DNA from: Natrinema halophilum | Lineage (GTDB): Archaea > Halobacteriota > Halobacteria > Halobacteriales > Natrialbaceae | Length of the DNA: 64,000 nucleotides | Reading direction: 5' to 3' | Assembly: GCF_013402815.2 (NCBI RefSeq) | Contig: NZ_CP058601.1 | Coordinates: 496,001 to 560,000, forward strand | Shown: positions 27,489-36,221 of the stretch, in pieces | Position numbering within the stretch: position 1 is the first letter of the stretch | Layout: each line of letters starts with the position of its first letter | Translations under genes and position numbers: made by a program | The notes under the pieces: model-generated | The model's database searches: none | The model's input: only the letters and a program-made list of their open reading frames with translations | Told to the model about the DNA's origin: nothing

Positions 27489-30400
27489 CTATTTAACCCC
27501 GTCGGCTGCCTGCCCATCGAAAAGAGCCGCGAACAGCTTTCGTTCAGCGGATCGGATATGTTTGTGAAACGCTGGCGAAGAAATGTCGAGCGATCCGGCA
27601 ATTTCCTCGCCGGTCGCTCGTCTCGGCCACTCGAAGAAACCACCGTGATACGCAGTCTGAACGACCTCGCGCTGTCGGTCGGTAAACGTCTTCAGCAACG
27701 TGTTGCGTGCTGGGCCGCTGAGCGTCGACGATTCGTCGCTCGTCTGTTCGCGTCGCGCGATCATCCAGACCGACGGACCGCTCCGATTTATCCCCGATAA
27801 CACTTCGCGGACGGCGACCCCATCCGGAACATCGACGATCGCTTGTCCGCTCGATCCCTCGGCGACGAACTCGCGCAATCGCGCGCCGTGCGTATCGGCG
27901 ATTGCGCCGAGGAAGGGGTCGTTCAACTGGAGTTGGAGTAGCGCTCCCCCGTCGTGTTCAGCGATAACGGACAATTCGCTGACTCCGTTACACGCCGTGT
28001 GATCCGTCGCGTCCTCGAGTTTGTCGACCTGCTCCTCGACAGCGACGAAAACGATCTGAGACCCGTCGGCTCGATCCGTTGCTCCCTCGTAGGTCACGGG
28101 GGTTTCGAGATAGGTGGCGAGTTGACAGAGCGTCGCCTCGGATGCGACCTCGAGTTCCACCTCAGTGCGATTGTCGCCCAGTAGCGCTTTCTTCCGCTTG
28201 ACGGCGTCGATCGCATAGGCGATCGTCTCACCGAGTTCTGCCAGCGTCGATCGAAGCGTTTCGTCGAAGGCGTTTCGTTCTTCACCGTAAATCGTCAGAA
28301 CGCCGTAGAGGTAGTCATCGTACATTAGCGGGACCGCGTAGACGGATTGAAAGTTCCTCGAGAGGGCCGTGCCTCGCCACTTGCCGTCGTGGACCGACTC
28401 TGCGACGTTGTCGACGTAGATCGGCGTTTGCGTGCGAGCCGCGCGCCCGGCTGGTTCTGCGGCCGAATCATCGACCGTCGTCACCGTCACCTCGTCGAGA
28501 TACCCGCGCTCGTGGCCGGCGTGGAATCGCGGTCGAAGATGGTTGCCGCTCGGATCGGGCTCACCGATCCAGGCCAGCGAACACGCCCCAAAATCGACCA
28601 GCTGTTCGGGAATCCCGCGTTCGATCTCGGACCGTGATTCGGCCATCAACAACAGCTGTTCGATCTCCTGACGGACATCGTTGGCGGCGTTGAGCCGCTC
28701 GAGATGCTCGTTTTGCTGTTTCAGCTCATGTTCCCGGTCGCGTAATCTGCGCGACCGACCGATCCGATCGAGTGCGGCCTCTGCCGCCGTTGCAAATAAC
28801 TCGGCAAGTTCGACAGTGTCCGTATCGTACTCACCGTCAGTTGACGAGAGCGCAACGAGGACGCCGTGTTCGCCGAGCGGAACGTAGAGACCACTTCGAG
28901 CAGCGGTCGACTCGTTGGTGACGCTGTCGGCAGTCCTGACGTCATCGAAGGCTGACGGCTCTCCTGTCACGAACGCTTCCCAGGCGATGCTGTTATTCGG
29001 TTCGAGTCGCGGTGGCGACCCGAAGGTGGACTCGAAGTCCGTGGAGGACGCCGCTGGTACGAGTTCGTTTTGTTGGTCGTCGAACCGGTAAACGACGCTT
29101 GCAAGATCGAGGACGTCAGTCGCTACGTCGACGATGTATTCGCAGGCCGCCTGTTTCGATTCGACAGTCAGTAGATGGCTTGTCGCTTCGTGAAGCGCAT
29201 TGAGCGTGTCCTGGTACTGAACACGTTCAGTCACATCACTGGCGACGCCTATGACGCGGTCAACGTCGCCGTCGTCAGTTATAGGCCGGTACCACATTTC
29301 GAAGACGCGGCTTTCGATTTCTCTCCGCGAGTGCACCGATTCCCCTTGGAAGGCTCTCCAGGCGTCGCTACAGATGTCGGGATACTCTTCGAGCAGGTCG
29401 AAGAAAGACGTTCCGACCGATTGATCGGAGTCGAAGCCGATATTCTCGAGTCCACGTCCTTCCGAGAGGGTGAAGGTCCCGTCCTCGTCGAGGACGAATA
29501 GAACGACAGGGACGTTCTCGACCAGCGTCTGTAATCGCTCCGTCCGCTCGGCCAAGTCCTGCTCGCGCTCGACCCGTTCGGTCACGTCCCGCCAGTAGAC
29601 GGAGATACCCGATTGTGACGGATAGATCCTCGCTTCGATCCACGCGTCGTAGGACTCGAAGTAGGCTTCGATCGTCCGTGATTCCTGTTGTTCCATCGCT
29701 TCCATCGCCTCGGCTTCTAACTCCGTTCCCTCTATCTCCGGAAAGACATCGAGGATTCGCTCCCCGAGCAAGTCCGTCCGATCGAGTCCGATCAACTCGA
29801 GTGCCCGGTCGTTGACGTAGCTAAAACGCCACTCCGAGTCGAGCGCGTAGAACGCGTCAGTCACCCGCTTGAAGGACTCGCTCAACTCCTGTTCGATTCG
29901 GTGATACTCCGTAATGTCGCGAATGGATGCGACGATACCCTCGACTGGGTCGTCCTCGAGGCAGTTCGTGAGCGAAGCCTTGTGAACATACCAGGTTCCA
30001 TCGGCATGTTGACACCTATATTCGACCGTCCGCGTCGACCCTGTCTCGGCTTCACTGACGGCTTCGAACTTGTTTCTGACCTCCTGTGTATCGTCGGGAT
30101 GAACGTAGTCGAAAATACGAGAGCCACACAGTTCTTCCTTATCGAATCCGCCGTCGCGTTCGACCGCTGGACTGACGTACGTAATGTCGCCGACATCGTC
30201 TGTGACGACCAGCAGATCCGACGACTGTTCGATCACCGTTCGATACCACTCTGCAGGCCGTTCGCAGTGGGGCCGTGCCGGAGAAAACTGAACGGTCCGA
30301 CGGAGCCGATGGGCCAGCAATGGAGGTTCGTGGATCGTCGTTTTTCTGATTACGTCGGTAGCACCGTCTTCGTGGAGTCGTTCGATCGATTCGTTCGCCG

Positions 30401-30647
30401 CCGGTTCGGCGGCGTACAGGACCGGATTTTTCCCGTCAATCGTCTCGAGAACGCCCCGGTCGTCGGTCAAGACGCAATTGGCCGCTTCGAGCTGTTCGTC
30501 CGTGAGGTCGGAAGCAGCCGAGACAGATCCCGTCACCGTAACCGATATGTCCGCGAGTCCCGCCGTCGCCGTCTGAAGCCACTCGGACGAACCGACGGCG
30601 AGAACGCTAACCGGAATCACCTCGGACTCCTCGAGACCGCGAGCCAT
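27489..30647 (-). CDS. Bat-type sensor regulator: receiver-like, three PAS, two GAF, BAT domain, HTH_10; 1052 aa
   Basis: Cytoplasmic one-component regulator of the bacterio-opsin-activator family. In order: an N-terminal receiver-like domain without an obvious phospho-acceptor (about 12-118), PAS 1 (132-250, ending SIRDITEY), PAS 2 (255-358, YWRDVTERV), PAS 3 (372-478, GVASDVTERV), GAF 1 (485-628), a short coiled coil (635-670), GAF 2 (672-815), the BAT/GAF-HTH linker (825-975) and the C-terminal HTH_10 (985-1042, LKTFTDRQREVVQTAYHGGFFEWPR). No histidine-kinase domain is present, so sensing is coupled directly to DNA binding. A possible TATA lies 27 bp before the ATG and a 25-bp tandem array starts 59 bp upstream. 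The ligand is unknown (light, redox and oxygen are common for this type). Confidence 0.9.
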   Translation of the reverse strand: MARGLEESEVIPVSVLAVGSSEWLQTATAGLADISVTVTGSVSAASDLTDEQLEAANCVLTDDRGVLETIDGKNPVLYAAEPAANESIERLHEDGATDVIRKTTIHEPPLLAHRLRRTVQFSPARPHCERPAEWYRTVIEQSSDLLVVTDDVGDITYVSPAVERDGGFDKEELCGSRIFDYVHPDDTQEVRNKFEAVSEAETGSTRTVEYRCQHADGTWYVHKASLTNCLEDDPVEGIVASIRDITEYHRIEQELSESFKRVTDAFYALDSEWRFSYVNDRALELIGLDRTDLLGERILDVFPEIEGTELEAEAMEAMEQQESRTIEAYFESYDAWIEARIYPSQSGISVYWRDVTERVEREQDLAERTERLQTLVENVPVVLFVLDEDGTFTLSEGRGLENIGFDSDQSVGTSFFDLLEEYPDICSDAWRAFQGESVHSRREIESRVFEMWYRPITDDGDVDRVIGVASDVTERVQYQDTLNALHEATSHLLTVESKQAACEYIVDVATDVLDLASVVYRFDDQQNELVPAASSTDFESTFGSPPRLEPNNSIAWEAFVTGEPSAFDDVRTADSVTNESTAARSGLYVPLGEHGVLVALSSTDGEYDTDTVELAELFATAAEAALDRIGRSRRLRDREHELKQQNEHLERLNAANDVRQEIEQLLLMAESRSEIERGIPEQLVDFGACSLAWIGEPDPSGNHLRPRFHAGHERGYLDEVTVTTVDDSAAEPAGRAARTQTPIYVDNVAESVHDGKWRGTALSRNFQSVYAVPLMYDDYLYGVLTIYGEERNAFDETLRSTLAELGETIAYAIDAVKRKKALLGDNRTEVELEVASEATLCQLATYLETPVTYEGATDRADGSQIVFVAVEEQVDKLEDATDHTACNGVSELSVIAEHDGGALLQLQLNDPFLGAIADTHGARLREFVAEGSSGQAIVDVPDGVAVREVLSGINRSGPSVWMIARREQTSDESSTLSGPARNTLLKTFTDRQREVVQTAYHGGFFEWPRRATGEEIAGSLDISSPAFHKHIRSAERKLFAALFDGQAADGVK

Positions 30648-30669
30648 ACTCCTTCTGAGACCGGCGCAG

Positions 30670-30678
30670 GTAAAAACT
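30670..30678 (-). promoter_or_regulatory. Probable TATA element for the Bat-type regulator
   Basis: On the minus strand this reads GTTTTTACC, centred about 27 bp before the ATG at 30647. The 25-bp repeat array begins about 30 bp farther upstream. Confidence 0.4.
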
Positions 30679-30705
30679 TCGCGTCGATTTCAGGCTCGGC
30701 AACTA

Positions 30706-30805
30706 AAACCAGTCGCCGGACAGGAAACTGAAACCAGTCGCCGGACAGGAAACTGAAACCAGTCGCCGGACAGGAAACTGAAACCAGTCGCCGGACAGGA
30801 GGCTG
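30706..30805. repeat. 25-bp tandem repeat, four units, upstream of the Bat-type gene
   Basis: Units start at 30706, 30731, 30756 and 30781, each opening AAACCAGTCGCCGGACAGG; the first three are identical and the fourth differs near its end. Because 25 is not a multiple of three, the array cannot encode a stable repeat peptide. Its position just upstream of a promoter suggests an operator array. Confidence 0.95.
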
Positions 30806-30870
30806 TCCCGGTTGAACAGCAAGCGACTCCGTTCCTCGAGCCTCTGATGCCCGCTTGTCGATCGGTTGAA

Positions 30871-31932
30871 TTACCCTCGAGTGAGCGGATCGAGCGGCGT
30901 GTGTTCAGCGCGATAGCCCGCCTCAATCCGGTCGATCGTACGTACTTTCCGTAATCGGATATCCCGTTCCATTTTCGTTACGACTGGCGTTTCGTAGTGC
31001 TCTGCTTCGTACGAGAACGATTTTCCGTCCGCACGGCGGCGCTCGACGAACGCTCGATGGCGCTCGAGACGCGAACGGCCAACTGACTGCGACAGGGTAG
31101 TCACGTCGTCGACACGGTCGTCGAACACCTCGAGAAATGCGTCCTCGAGTTCTGCACCGACCGAATGTCGTCCGGCACACATCGCCGCCACTGTCGTCGT
31201 CCCGGTCCCCCAAAACGGGTCGAGGACGGTATCACCGAAGGCCGAATACATACAGATCAGTCGGTATGGTATCTCGAGCGGGTAGGCCGCTGAGCGTTCC
31301 CGAAGCCCGTCGTCCTCCTCGTCGATACGCTGTAGCTCACCCACGACGTCGGTCCAGACGTCCGAGAACCAGCGATTGCGCTCCTCCCAGAAATACGCGG
31401 CCTCGTACCGCCGGTCTGCTCGCGGCTTGAATTCGCGGTTCGTCTCTCCTTTCCTGAAGAGCAGAATATACTCGTGTTCGAGAGTAACGTACGCGTTCGG
31501 CGGGATCATTCCGCTTCCCATGAACTTAGCGGCAGAATTTGCCGGCTTCCGCCAGAGGATATCCGGCAACGGCTCGAACCCTCGCTCTTCGAACGCCTCG
31601 AGGACCCGTGCATGGTTCGAGTACACCCGAAAACTGCCGTCGATCGACCGCGTCGCGTCACCCACGTTGATACAGGCGATCCCGCCGTCGACCAGTACTC
31701 GTTTGAGTTCATCCCAGACGCGCTCGAGTTGGACGTGCATCTTGTCGAATGCGCGCTGACCTGCCCCGGACGCCAATGCGTCGCCTATCTCCGGATCGAG
31801 TTCCGTAAAGAGATCGTCCCACATTTCGATCATCGGATACGGCGGGGACGTGACGACGAGTTCAACGGACTCGTCTGCTACCTGCGAGAGATCACGCGAG
31901 TCACCGACGAACACTTCGTGGGTCGTCTCCAT
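30871..31932 (-). CDS. Site-specific DNA methyltransferase, beta class (N4-cytosine type)
   Basis: Modifies DNA with S-adenosylmethionine. The catalytic motif IV is TSPPYP (28-33), placed before the SAM-binding motif I DPFWGTGTTTVAAM (238-251), so the order is that of beta-class enzymes. TSPPYP favours N4-cytosine methylation. LEHEYILLFRKGE is the usual motif between. No restriction endonuclease gene is nearby, so it is an orphan enzyme. Haloarchaea commonly carry a conserved orphan CTAG methylase (Zim); this protein fits in size and class, but target identity is not proven. The C-terminal 90 residues are charged. Confidence 0.85.
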   Translation of the reverse strand: METTHEVFVGDSRDLSQVADESVELVVTSPPYPMIEMWDDLFTELDPEIGDALASGAGQRAFDKMHVQLERVWDELKRVLVDGGIACINVGDATRSIDGSFRVYSNHARVLEAFEERGFEPLPDILWRKPANSAAKFMGSGMIPPNAYVTLEHEYILLFRKGETNREFKPRADRRYEAAYFWEERNRWFSDVWTDVVGELQRIDEEDDGLRERSAAYPLEIPYRLICMYSAFGDTVLDPFWGTGTTTVAAMCAGRHSVGAELEDAFLEVFDDRVDDVTTLSQSVGRSRLERHRAFVERRRADGKSFSYEAEHYETPVVTKMERDIRLRKVRTIDRIEAGYRAEHTPLDPLTRG

Positions 31933-32144
31933 TGGCTGTAGAGTGTTGGCGTCGCGCCCTTAGCTTCTTCGTCAGCGCGTCATCTCGAGCGGTCGGTGAC
32001 GGACGGAAAACGACTCCGATGGTCGACGGGAATCGAAGTCAGCTACCCCAAATTCGGATACACATCGCAACGAACGAATGGGGTGTGCAGAATCGATCGA
32101 GAGTACGGATAGACGAAACCGGTTGCGCCCTTCCAGTCCGTCCG

Positions 32145-32705
32145 TTATTCTTCGGTTTCGTCAGCCATTCCTTCGCCTTCGGAAGCTTCGCTCTCCGTTT
32201 CTTCGGTTTCCTCGCCGCTTTCTTCGTCCATTTCATCGCCAGCTTCCCCGCCCGTCGCCGGCTCGAACTCTTCGATCGGCTCCCACTCCTCTTCCTCATC
32301 GCCCGACAGTAGTCGTCTAATGAGCGCTGCCCCTGCGAGAGCACCCACCACGAGCAGGGATTTGGGAAGCCGCCTCGAACGCGACTCGACTTCGACGTCG
32401 ACTTCCTCTGGCGCCGCTGTCGTCTCGGCGGTTTCCCTGACGTCTTCGATGATATCCGGTTCTTCTATGTCTTCGATCGACGTCCCCTCCATCTCCTGTG
32501 ATTGTCGTCCCGCAAGAAAGCCGACGGCTGCGCCGAGGCTGAACAGTGCTCCCGCGAGTGGAAGGCGCCTGCCCGATCGCGCCCCGTCCGACTCTTCAAC
32601 GGCCTCGAGAATGGAGTCCCGCATCGGCGAATCCATCCCTTTGGTGATTGCTTCTTTGACGATAAGCTCGGACAGCGTCTTGTCCTGTTGTTCCATCTCG
32701 GGCAT
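32145..32705 (-). CDS. Acidic membrane-associated protein, 186 aa, unknown
   Basis: From the ATG at 32705 the protein reads MPEMEQQDKTLSELIVKEA. Two short hydrophobic segments (about 50-66, LPLAGALFSLGAAVGFLAG, and 116-132, LPKSLLVVGALAGAALIRR) flank a Glu-rich middle, and the last 50 residues are nearly all Asp/Glu/Ser/Thr. Arg-rich stretches precede both hydrophobic segments, which suits membrane anchors with the acidic tail on one side. No enzyme motif is seen. It is probably a haloarchaea-specific protein of unknown role. Confidence 0.7.
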   Translation of the reverse strand: MPEMEQQDKTLSELIVKEAITKGMDSPMRDSILEAVEESDGARSGRRLPLAGALFSLGAAVGFLAGRQSQEMEGTSIEDIEEPDIIEDVRETAETTAAPEEVDVEVESRSRRLPKSLLVVGALAGAALIRRLLSGDEEEEWEPIEEFEPATGGEAGDEMDEESGEETEETESEASEGEGMADETEE

Positions 32706-33018
32706 AATCCGCCACGACCACACCACCGCACATAGTTCTATCCACTGTTTCTCTCGTCAGTCGCTTTCGCCATCCGTTATTCACTGGCTAATCGATTACG
32801 AGCGATCGAATCAAGGGGATACCGTCGGACTGAGACCGGATTCCGAGACCACAGAGCGTGCGTTCGACGCCAGGGCATTCGACGGACGAACTGCATTATG
32901 ACGTGGATGAAACGATAGCGGTGCGACGTACTCCGTTCGGTCCGCGCCCAGCCACTGACGCTTGCATCTATCGAGGAGAACCGAATTCGGCATCACGATC
33001 GATTTTGTTGCCGTCCTG

Positions 33019-33087
33019 TTCGGTCTCCTCCCGCGTTTAGGTTCGGTCTCCTCCCGCGTTTAGGTTCGGTCCACTCCCGCTTTTGGA
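33019..33087. repeat. 23-bp tandem repeat, three units
   Basis: Units start at 33019, 33042 and 33065 with TTCGGTCTCCTCCCGCGTTT; the third has small changes. Confidence 0.9.
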
Positions 33088-33142
33088 CGTCAGTTTTTGC
33101 GACCGCGCCCGTTCCGAACCACCGCAGGTGGTGCATGAAATT

Positions 33143-33156
33143 GAAACAACTGTTTC
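33143..33156. promoter_or_regulatory. Inverted repeat GAAACAACTGTTTC, candidate operator
   Basis: Six-base arms around AC, about 90 bp before the membrane-protein start at 33247. A regulator-binding site is possible; no binding evidence exists. Confidence 0.3.
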
Positions 33157-33246
33157 AGTTCAATAAACACCGCAACAGTAGGATTTCCGTTCTGCTACGG
33201 CATAATGGCTCCCATAACGAAAGGGGTGTCTCCGCAACCAGGAAAC

Positions 33247-33894
33247 ATGAGCGTTCTTCGCCAGCCAGAGGTCCTCGGCCAAACGACGCGCCGTCGCGTC
33301 GTTGGCGTCACCGCTGCCCTCTCGGCCGCAGCCATCGAAACGCTCGCCGTCGGCCTCTGGTTCGGTCTCGTCGTCGACTCGCGGACGACGTCGACGGCAC
33401 TTGCGGGACTCGGCGTTCTCTTCTGCGGTTCGCTGCTCAGGTCGGGCGTCTTCAGTGCGACAGTCAGCGATCTGGGCGATCTCCTGCAACCCCGTCGGCT
33501 GAGTGCGGCGCTCCTTTTTACAACAGGATGGGTCCTCTGGCTGCTCGTGGCCGAACTGTTCGACGATTTCCTTGGCATCGTCATCGCGACTACCGTCCTA
33601 ACCGGCGTTCTCACCGCACAGTTTGTTTTCGAGCGACACATCTTCAGGTTGGATTCGAACTTTGAACCCACGTTCGCGCTCGTACTGCCGGCGCTCCTCA
33701 TGGCAGTCGGCGCGTCGACACTACTCGGCACCGCCTGGTTTGCAACTTGGAGCCTCTCATTTCCGCCCCTCTCGCTTTCAGGAACGACAGTCGCTATCCG
33801 TATCGTTGCGCTCCATATCGGTGGCCTCGTCTTCGGGCTCTTCGCGTTCGTCGCACACCAGCGTCGATTCCAGCGGATTCTCGAGCCCGGGTAG
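33247..33894 (+). CDS. Integral membrane protein, 215 aa, unknown
   Basis: From the ATG at 33247 (MSVLRQPEVLGQTTRRRVVG) about six hydrophobic spans follow: AALSAAAIETLAVGLWFGLVV, ALAGLGVLFCGSLL, LSAALLFTTGWVLWLLVAELF, FLGIVIATTVLTGVLTAQFVF, ALVLPALLMAVGASTLLGTAW and IRIVALHIGGLVFGLFAFVAH. It ends with a short basic tail (QRRFQRILEPG). No transporter or enzyme motif was recognised. It faces a repeat-containing gap upstream and ends convergently with the FMN reductase gene. Confidence 0.68.
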   Translation: MSVLRQPEVLGQTTRRRVVGVTAALSAAAIETLAVGLWFGLVVDSRTTSTALAGLGVLFCGSLLRSGVFSATVSDLGDLLQPRRLSAALLFTTGWVLWLLVAELFDDFLGIVIATTVLTGVLTAQFVFERHIFRLDSNFEPTFALVLPALLMAVGASTLLGTAWFATWSLSFPPLSLSGTTVAIRIVALHIGGLVFGLFAFVAHQRRFQRILEPG

Positions 33895-33918
33895 TGCGAC
33901 TCGAAACGGTTCGACCGG

Positions 33919-34512
33919 CTACTTCCCCTGTGCACCCACGTTCTGATCGCTTTCGAACGAATCCGGATCGGGCTCGATAGCGGCGTACTGTACTGCTCGT
34001 CTCCCGAGCGTCGTCACCCGCATCTCGAGTTTCGGATCGACGAACTCACCGTCATCGAACGCGGCGCTCGCGTTCGGTATCGCCGCTTCGTGGGGTATTA
34101 CCCACGCGTTCAGGGCCCGAGCGACCGACCGCATATGCTCGAGCGCTGTCACGGGGAACGAACCACCTGCAACCGCCAGCAGTCCCACTGTCTTGTCCTC
34201 GAACTCGTCGAAGCCGCAGTAGTCCAGTGCGGTTTTCATCGGTGAGGCGTACGAGCCGTGATACATCGGTGACCCAAGAAGGATCGTGTCGGCATCGCGA
34301 ACGTGAGTCGCCACCAGTTCGGCGTCACCCGCGTTCTCTCGGCCGCGATCCGGATCGAACGTCGGTAATTCGTACTTTCTGAGGTCGAGCAGGTCAGTGC
34401 TCCCCCCGGCCTGCTTGGCGGCCGAAAGTGCACGCTCGAGTGCAGTCCGGGTATGACTTCCGTCGCGGAGACTGCCACAGATCGCAACCACATGAACGCC
34501 GTTGTCGGTCAT
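33919..34512 (-). CDS. NADPH-dependent FMN reductase / flavodoxin-like protein
   Basis: Flavin-binding oxidoreductase of 197 residues of the NADPH-dependent FMN reductase family (chromate, quinone and azo reductases belong here). The FMN phosphate loop is CGSLRDGSHTRTAL near residue 12, the second loop SPMYHGSYASPMKTALDYC (about 82-100), followed by GLLAVAGGSFPVTALEHMR. The flavodoxin-like fold is complete. The substrate cannot be told. The start ATG at 34512 and an Asp/Glu-rich composition fit a cytoplasmic haloarchaeal protein. Confidence 0.88.
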   Translation of the reverse strand: MTDNGVHVVAICGSLRDGSHTRTALERALSAAKQAGGSTDLLDLRKYELPTFDPDRGRENAGDAELVATHVRDADTILLGSPMYHGSYASPMKTALDYCGFDEFEDKTVGLLAVAGGSFPVTALEHMRSVARALNAWVIPHEAAIPNASAAFDDGEFVDPKLEMRVTTLGRRAVQYAAIEPDPDSFESDQNVGAQGK

Positions 34513-34866
34513 AGTTACCTGGACGACGGGATGTGGGAAAAGCTACTGGAAAGGAAAATTCGTTGATGGGTAGTGGTCCCGTCGTAAGCATCAGACACCA
34601 CATTGCGATTCCACCTTCTGCGCGTTTGAACTGGCATCGATCCCCTGTTCGGATACTCGCCTCTGTAATCGGGGACCGTTGGAGTAGCAAACCGGGGATA
34701 CCGTTCGGTTCCGGCAACGGAGCGCGTATCCCGCTCCCACTCCCGCTCCCGCTCTCGTTCCCGTTCCCGGTTTCAGGCGCCATCCCCCCATCCATATTTC
34801 GGGTTTCAGTTCCCACCGTCGTATCCGCATCGGAGGTTACGTGGCGCGAAAAGAACGACTACGACA
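34513..34866. other. Gene-free stretch, 350 bp, with hexanucleotide repeat
   Basis: Contains the (CCGCTC)-like tract 34731-34772. Open frames across it follow the repeat and are not accepted as genes. Confidence 0.5.
34731..34772. repeat. Hexanucleotide repeat, about seven degenerate units (CCGCTC/CCGTTC)
   Basis: Seven six-base steps with one or two changes each. It is intergenic. Confidence 0.75.
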
Positions 34867-35262
34867 TCACGCACTCGAGGCGGTCGTATTCGACGTCCGA
34901 ACGCTTCCGTACGCACCCACGAGTGATAGAATGGCGATGATGGCGCCACCGAGAGCATTGATTCCGATCACCAGTTCGCGCTCGATTCCGAAGACGAACG
35001 GCGACGCAGCAATCCAGATTCCAAGCAACGCGAGTATCCCAGCGACAACGACGCTCGGCGAACGCATTTCGCCCGTCCGGTAGGCCTGAAACGCCGCGAT
35101 GAACGCGACTACTGCGCCGATGACGACGTTGTGGATTCCCATGTCTCCAGTGATCGTAAACACGGGTGTCGATATCATTATAAACGCACCGAGAACTGCC
35201 GTCAATCCGGCCGTTCGTTCGGCCAACACTGATGCATCGTCCGCGGTTCGTGGTTGACTCAT
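34867..35262 (-). CDS. SPW-repeat type membrane protein, 131 aa
   Basis: Predicted four-span membrane protein with two similar halves, as in the SPW repeat family. GLTAVLGAFIMISTPVFTI and GILALLGIWIAASPFVFGI are the two matched segments with the short S/T-P motif. The ATG at 35262 (MSQPRTADD) is preferred; the open frame adds 12 residues of no clear merit. The molecular role of the family is not known; a small structural or transport role in the membrane is usually assumed. Confidence 0.6.
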   Translation of the reverse strand: MSQPRTADDASVLAERTAGLTAVLGAFIMISTPVFTITGDMGIHNVVIGAVVAFIAAFQAYRTGEMRSPSVVVAGILALLGIWIAASPFVFGIERELVIGINALGGAIIAILSLVGAYGSVRTSNTTASSA

Positions 35263-35607
35263 ACGTCGTTCATAATGAGCGCACATATTTGACACCATCG
35301 CTAATATGTCATTCTCAACGGTTGAATGATACGTCGGCGCTACCGTCTCATTTCACGTCCCGGCGGTGAATGGTGAGTCTACTATGCGAACGACGATTGG
35401 TAGCTGGCAAACGACGCGTTTGTCGCTTCCGACTGGTCGGTCCCCTCGGAGCCAATGTCAAGAGCCAGGTATTCGAGAGGCGAATTTGTCGGCTGAGACC
35501 GATTCACCCGGCTTTGAGGCGACGCGATCCCATCTACGAACCGCGCTGGTCTCAGCCTTGCAAGTCTCCCCCATACGCTTATTTTTACACCTGGGATGTG
35601 TACCGAT
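35263..35607. other. Gene-free stretch with a promoter at its right end
   Basis: No gene is supported. The TATA-like CTTATTTTTA (35578-35587) lies about 26 bp before the ATG at 35608. Confidence 0.4.
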
Positions 35608-35859
35608 ATGCGACTTAGGGATCGGTCGATCAGGATGCGCAAGCGCCGGTCGCACTTTCGGCGATCGCTCGCCGAACTCGAATCGGATCTCGAGACGACG
35701 AGGGTCCGAATCCAGCAACTCGAAAATACGCTCCGAGGTGTAGTCCGAAACCTGGACAATATTTCGATCGGTGGTCCCTGTCGCTGTGGCGAGAGTATGC
35801 TGTTGATTCGCCAGAAGAAGATTTTCTGTCCAGAATGTGGGTACCAACGGACGATGTGA
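35608..35859 (+). CDS. Small coiled-coil protein with C-terminal zinc ribbon, 83 aa
   Basis: Basic N terminus (MRLRDRSIRMRKRRSHFRR), a heptad-like helix (SLAELESDLETTRVRIQQLENTL, about 20-42) and a C-terminal ribbon with CRC...CPECG (CxC then CPxCG). The ATG at 35608 lies about 26 bp from a TATA-like element, so it is preferred to the ATG at 35596. The cysteine order (CxC first, CxxC last) is opposite to that of the family at 875, 36222 and 38303, so it is a different type. CPxCG micro-proteins are abundant in haloarchaea; the role of this one is unknown. Confidence 0.65.
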   Translation: MRLRDRSIRMRKRRSHFRRSLAELESDLETTRVRIQQLENTLRGVVRNLDNISIGGPCRCGESMLLIRQKKIFCPECGYQRTM

Positions 35860-36003
35860 CCGACCTGCTCTGGTCGTTCTCAACTTCCGGTACCCGGTCT
35901 CAGCAACGCCGTTTCTATCCGACAAGTAGCAGTTTCGATTCGATTCCACCCTTCGTGAAGCCGATACCGACTGTGGTGGACGACCGTTTCCCGTCCACTA
36001 GAT

Positions 36004-36116
36004 GAGATCGTGTTCCTCGTTCGAGACAAGACGAGATCGCGTTCCTCGTTCGGATACAAGACGAGATCATGTTCCTCGTTCGAGACAAGACGAGATCGCG
36101 TTCCTCGTTCGAGACA
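36004..36116. repeat. 29/30-bp tandem repeat, four units
   Basis: GAGATC recurs at 36004, 36033, 36063 and 36092, each followed by GTTCCTCGTTCG; the third unit is one base longer. It lies between the zinc-ribbon genes at 35608 and 36222. The open minus-strand frame across it is repeat-driven. Confidence 0.92.
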
Positions 36117-36221
36117 GTACGTTCGTATGAGATTCCTGATTTGGTGATGGTCTTTTTGCAGCGTTTTTCACAGAAGTCATTACCAAGATTGAATATAATT
36201 CGACATTGATCCGAGAATGGG

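Larger units (their letters stand above)
32706..33246. other. Gene-free stretch, 540 bp, between divergent genes
   Basis: Contains a 23-bp tandem repeat (33019-33087) and the inverted repeat GAAACAACTGTTTC (33143-33156). No protein gene is supported. Confidence 0.5.

Noticed and set aside
30690..30926. Minus-strand 78-codon frame across the 25-bp array
   Set aside because: The 25-bp period shifts frame every unit; it ends in the methyltransferase gene.
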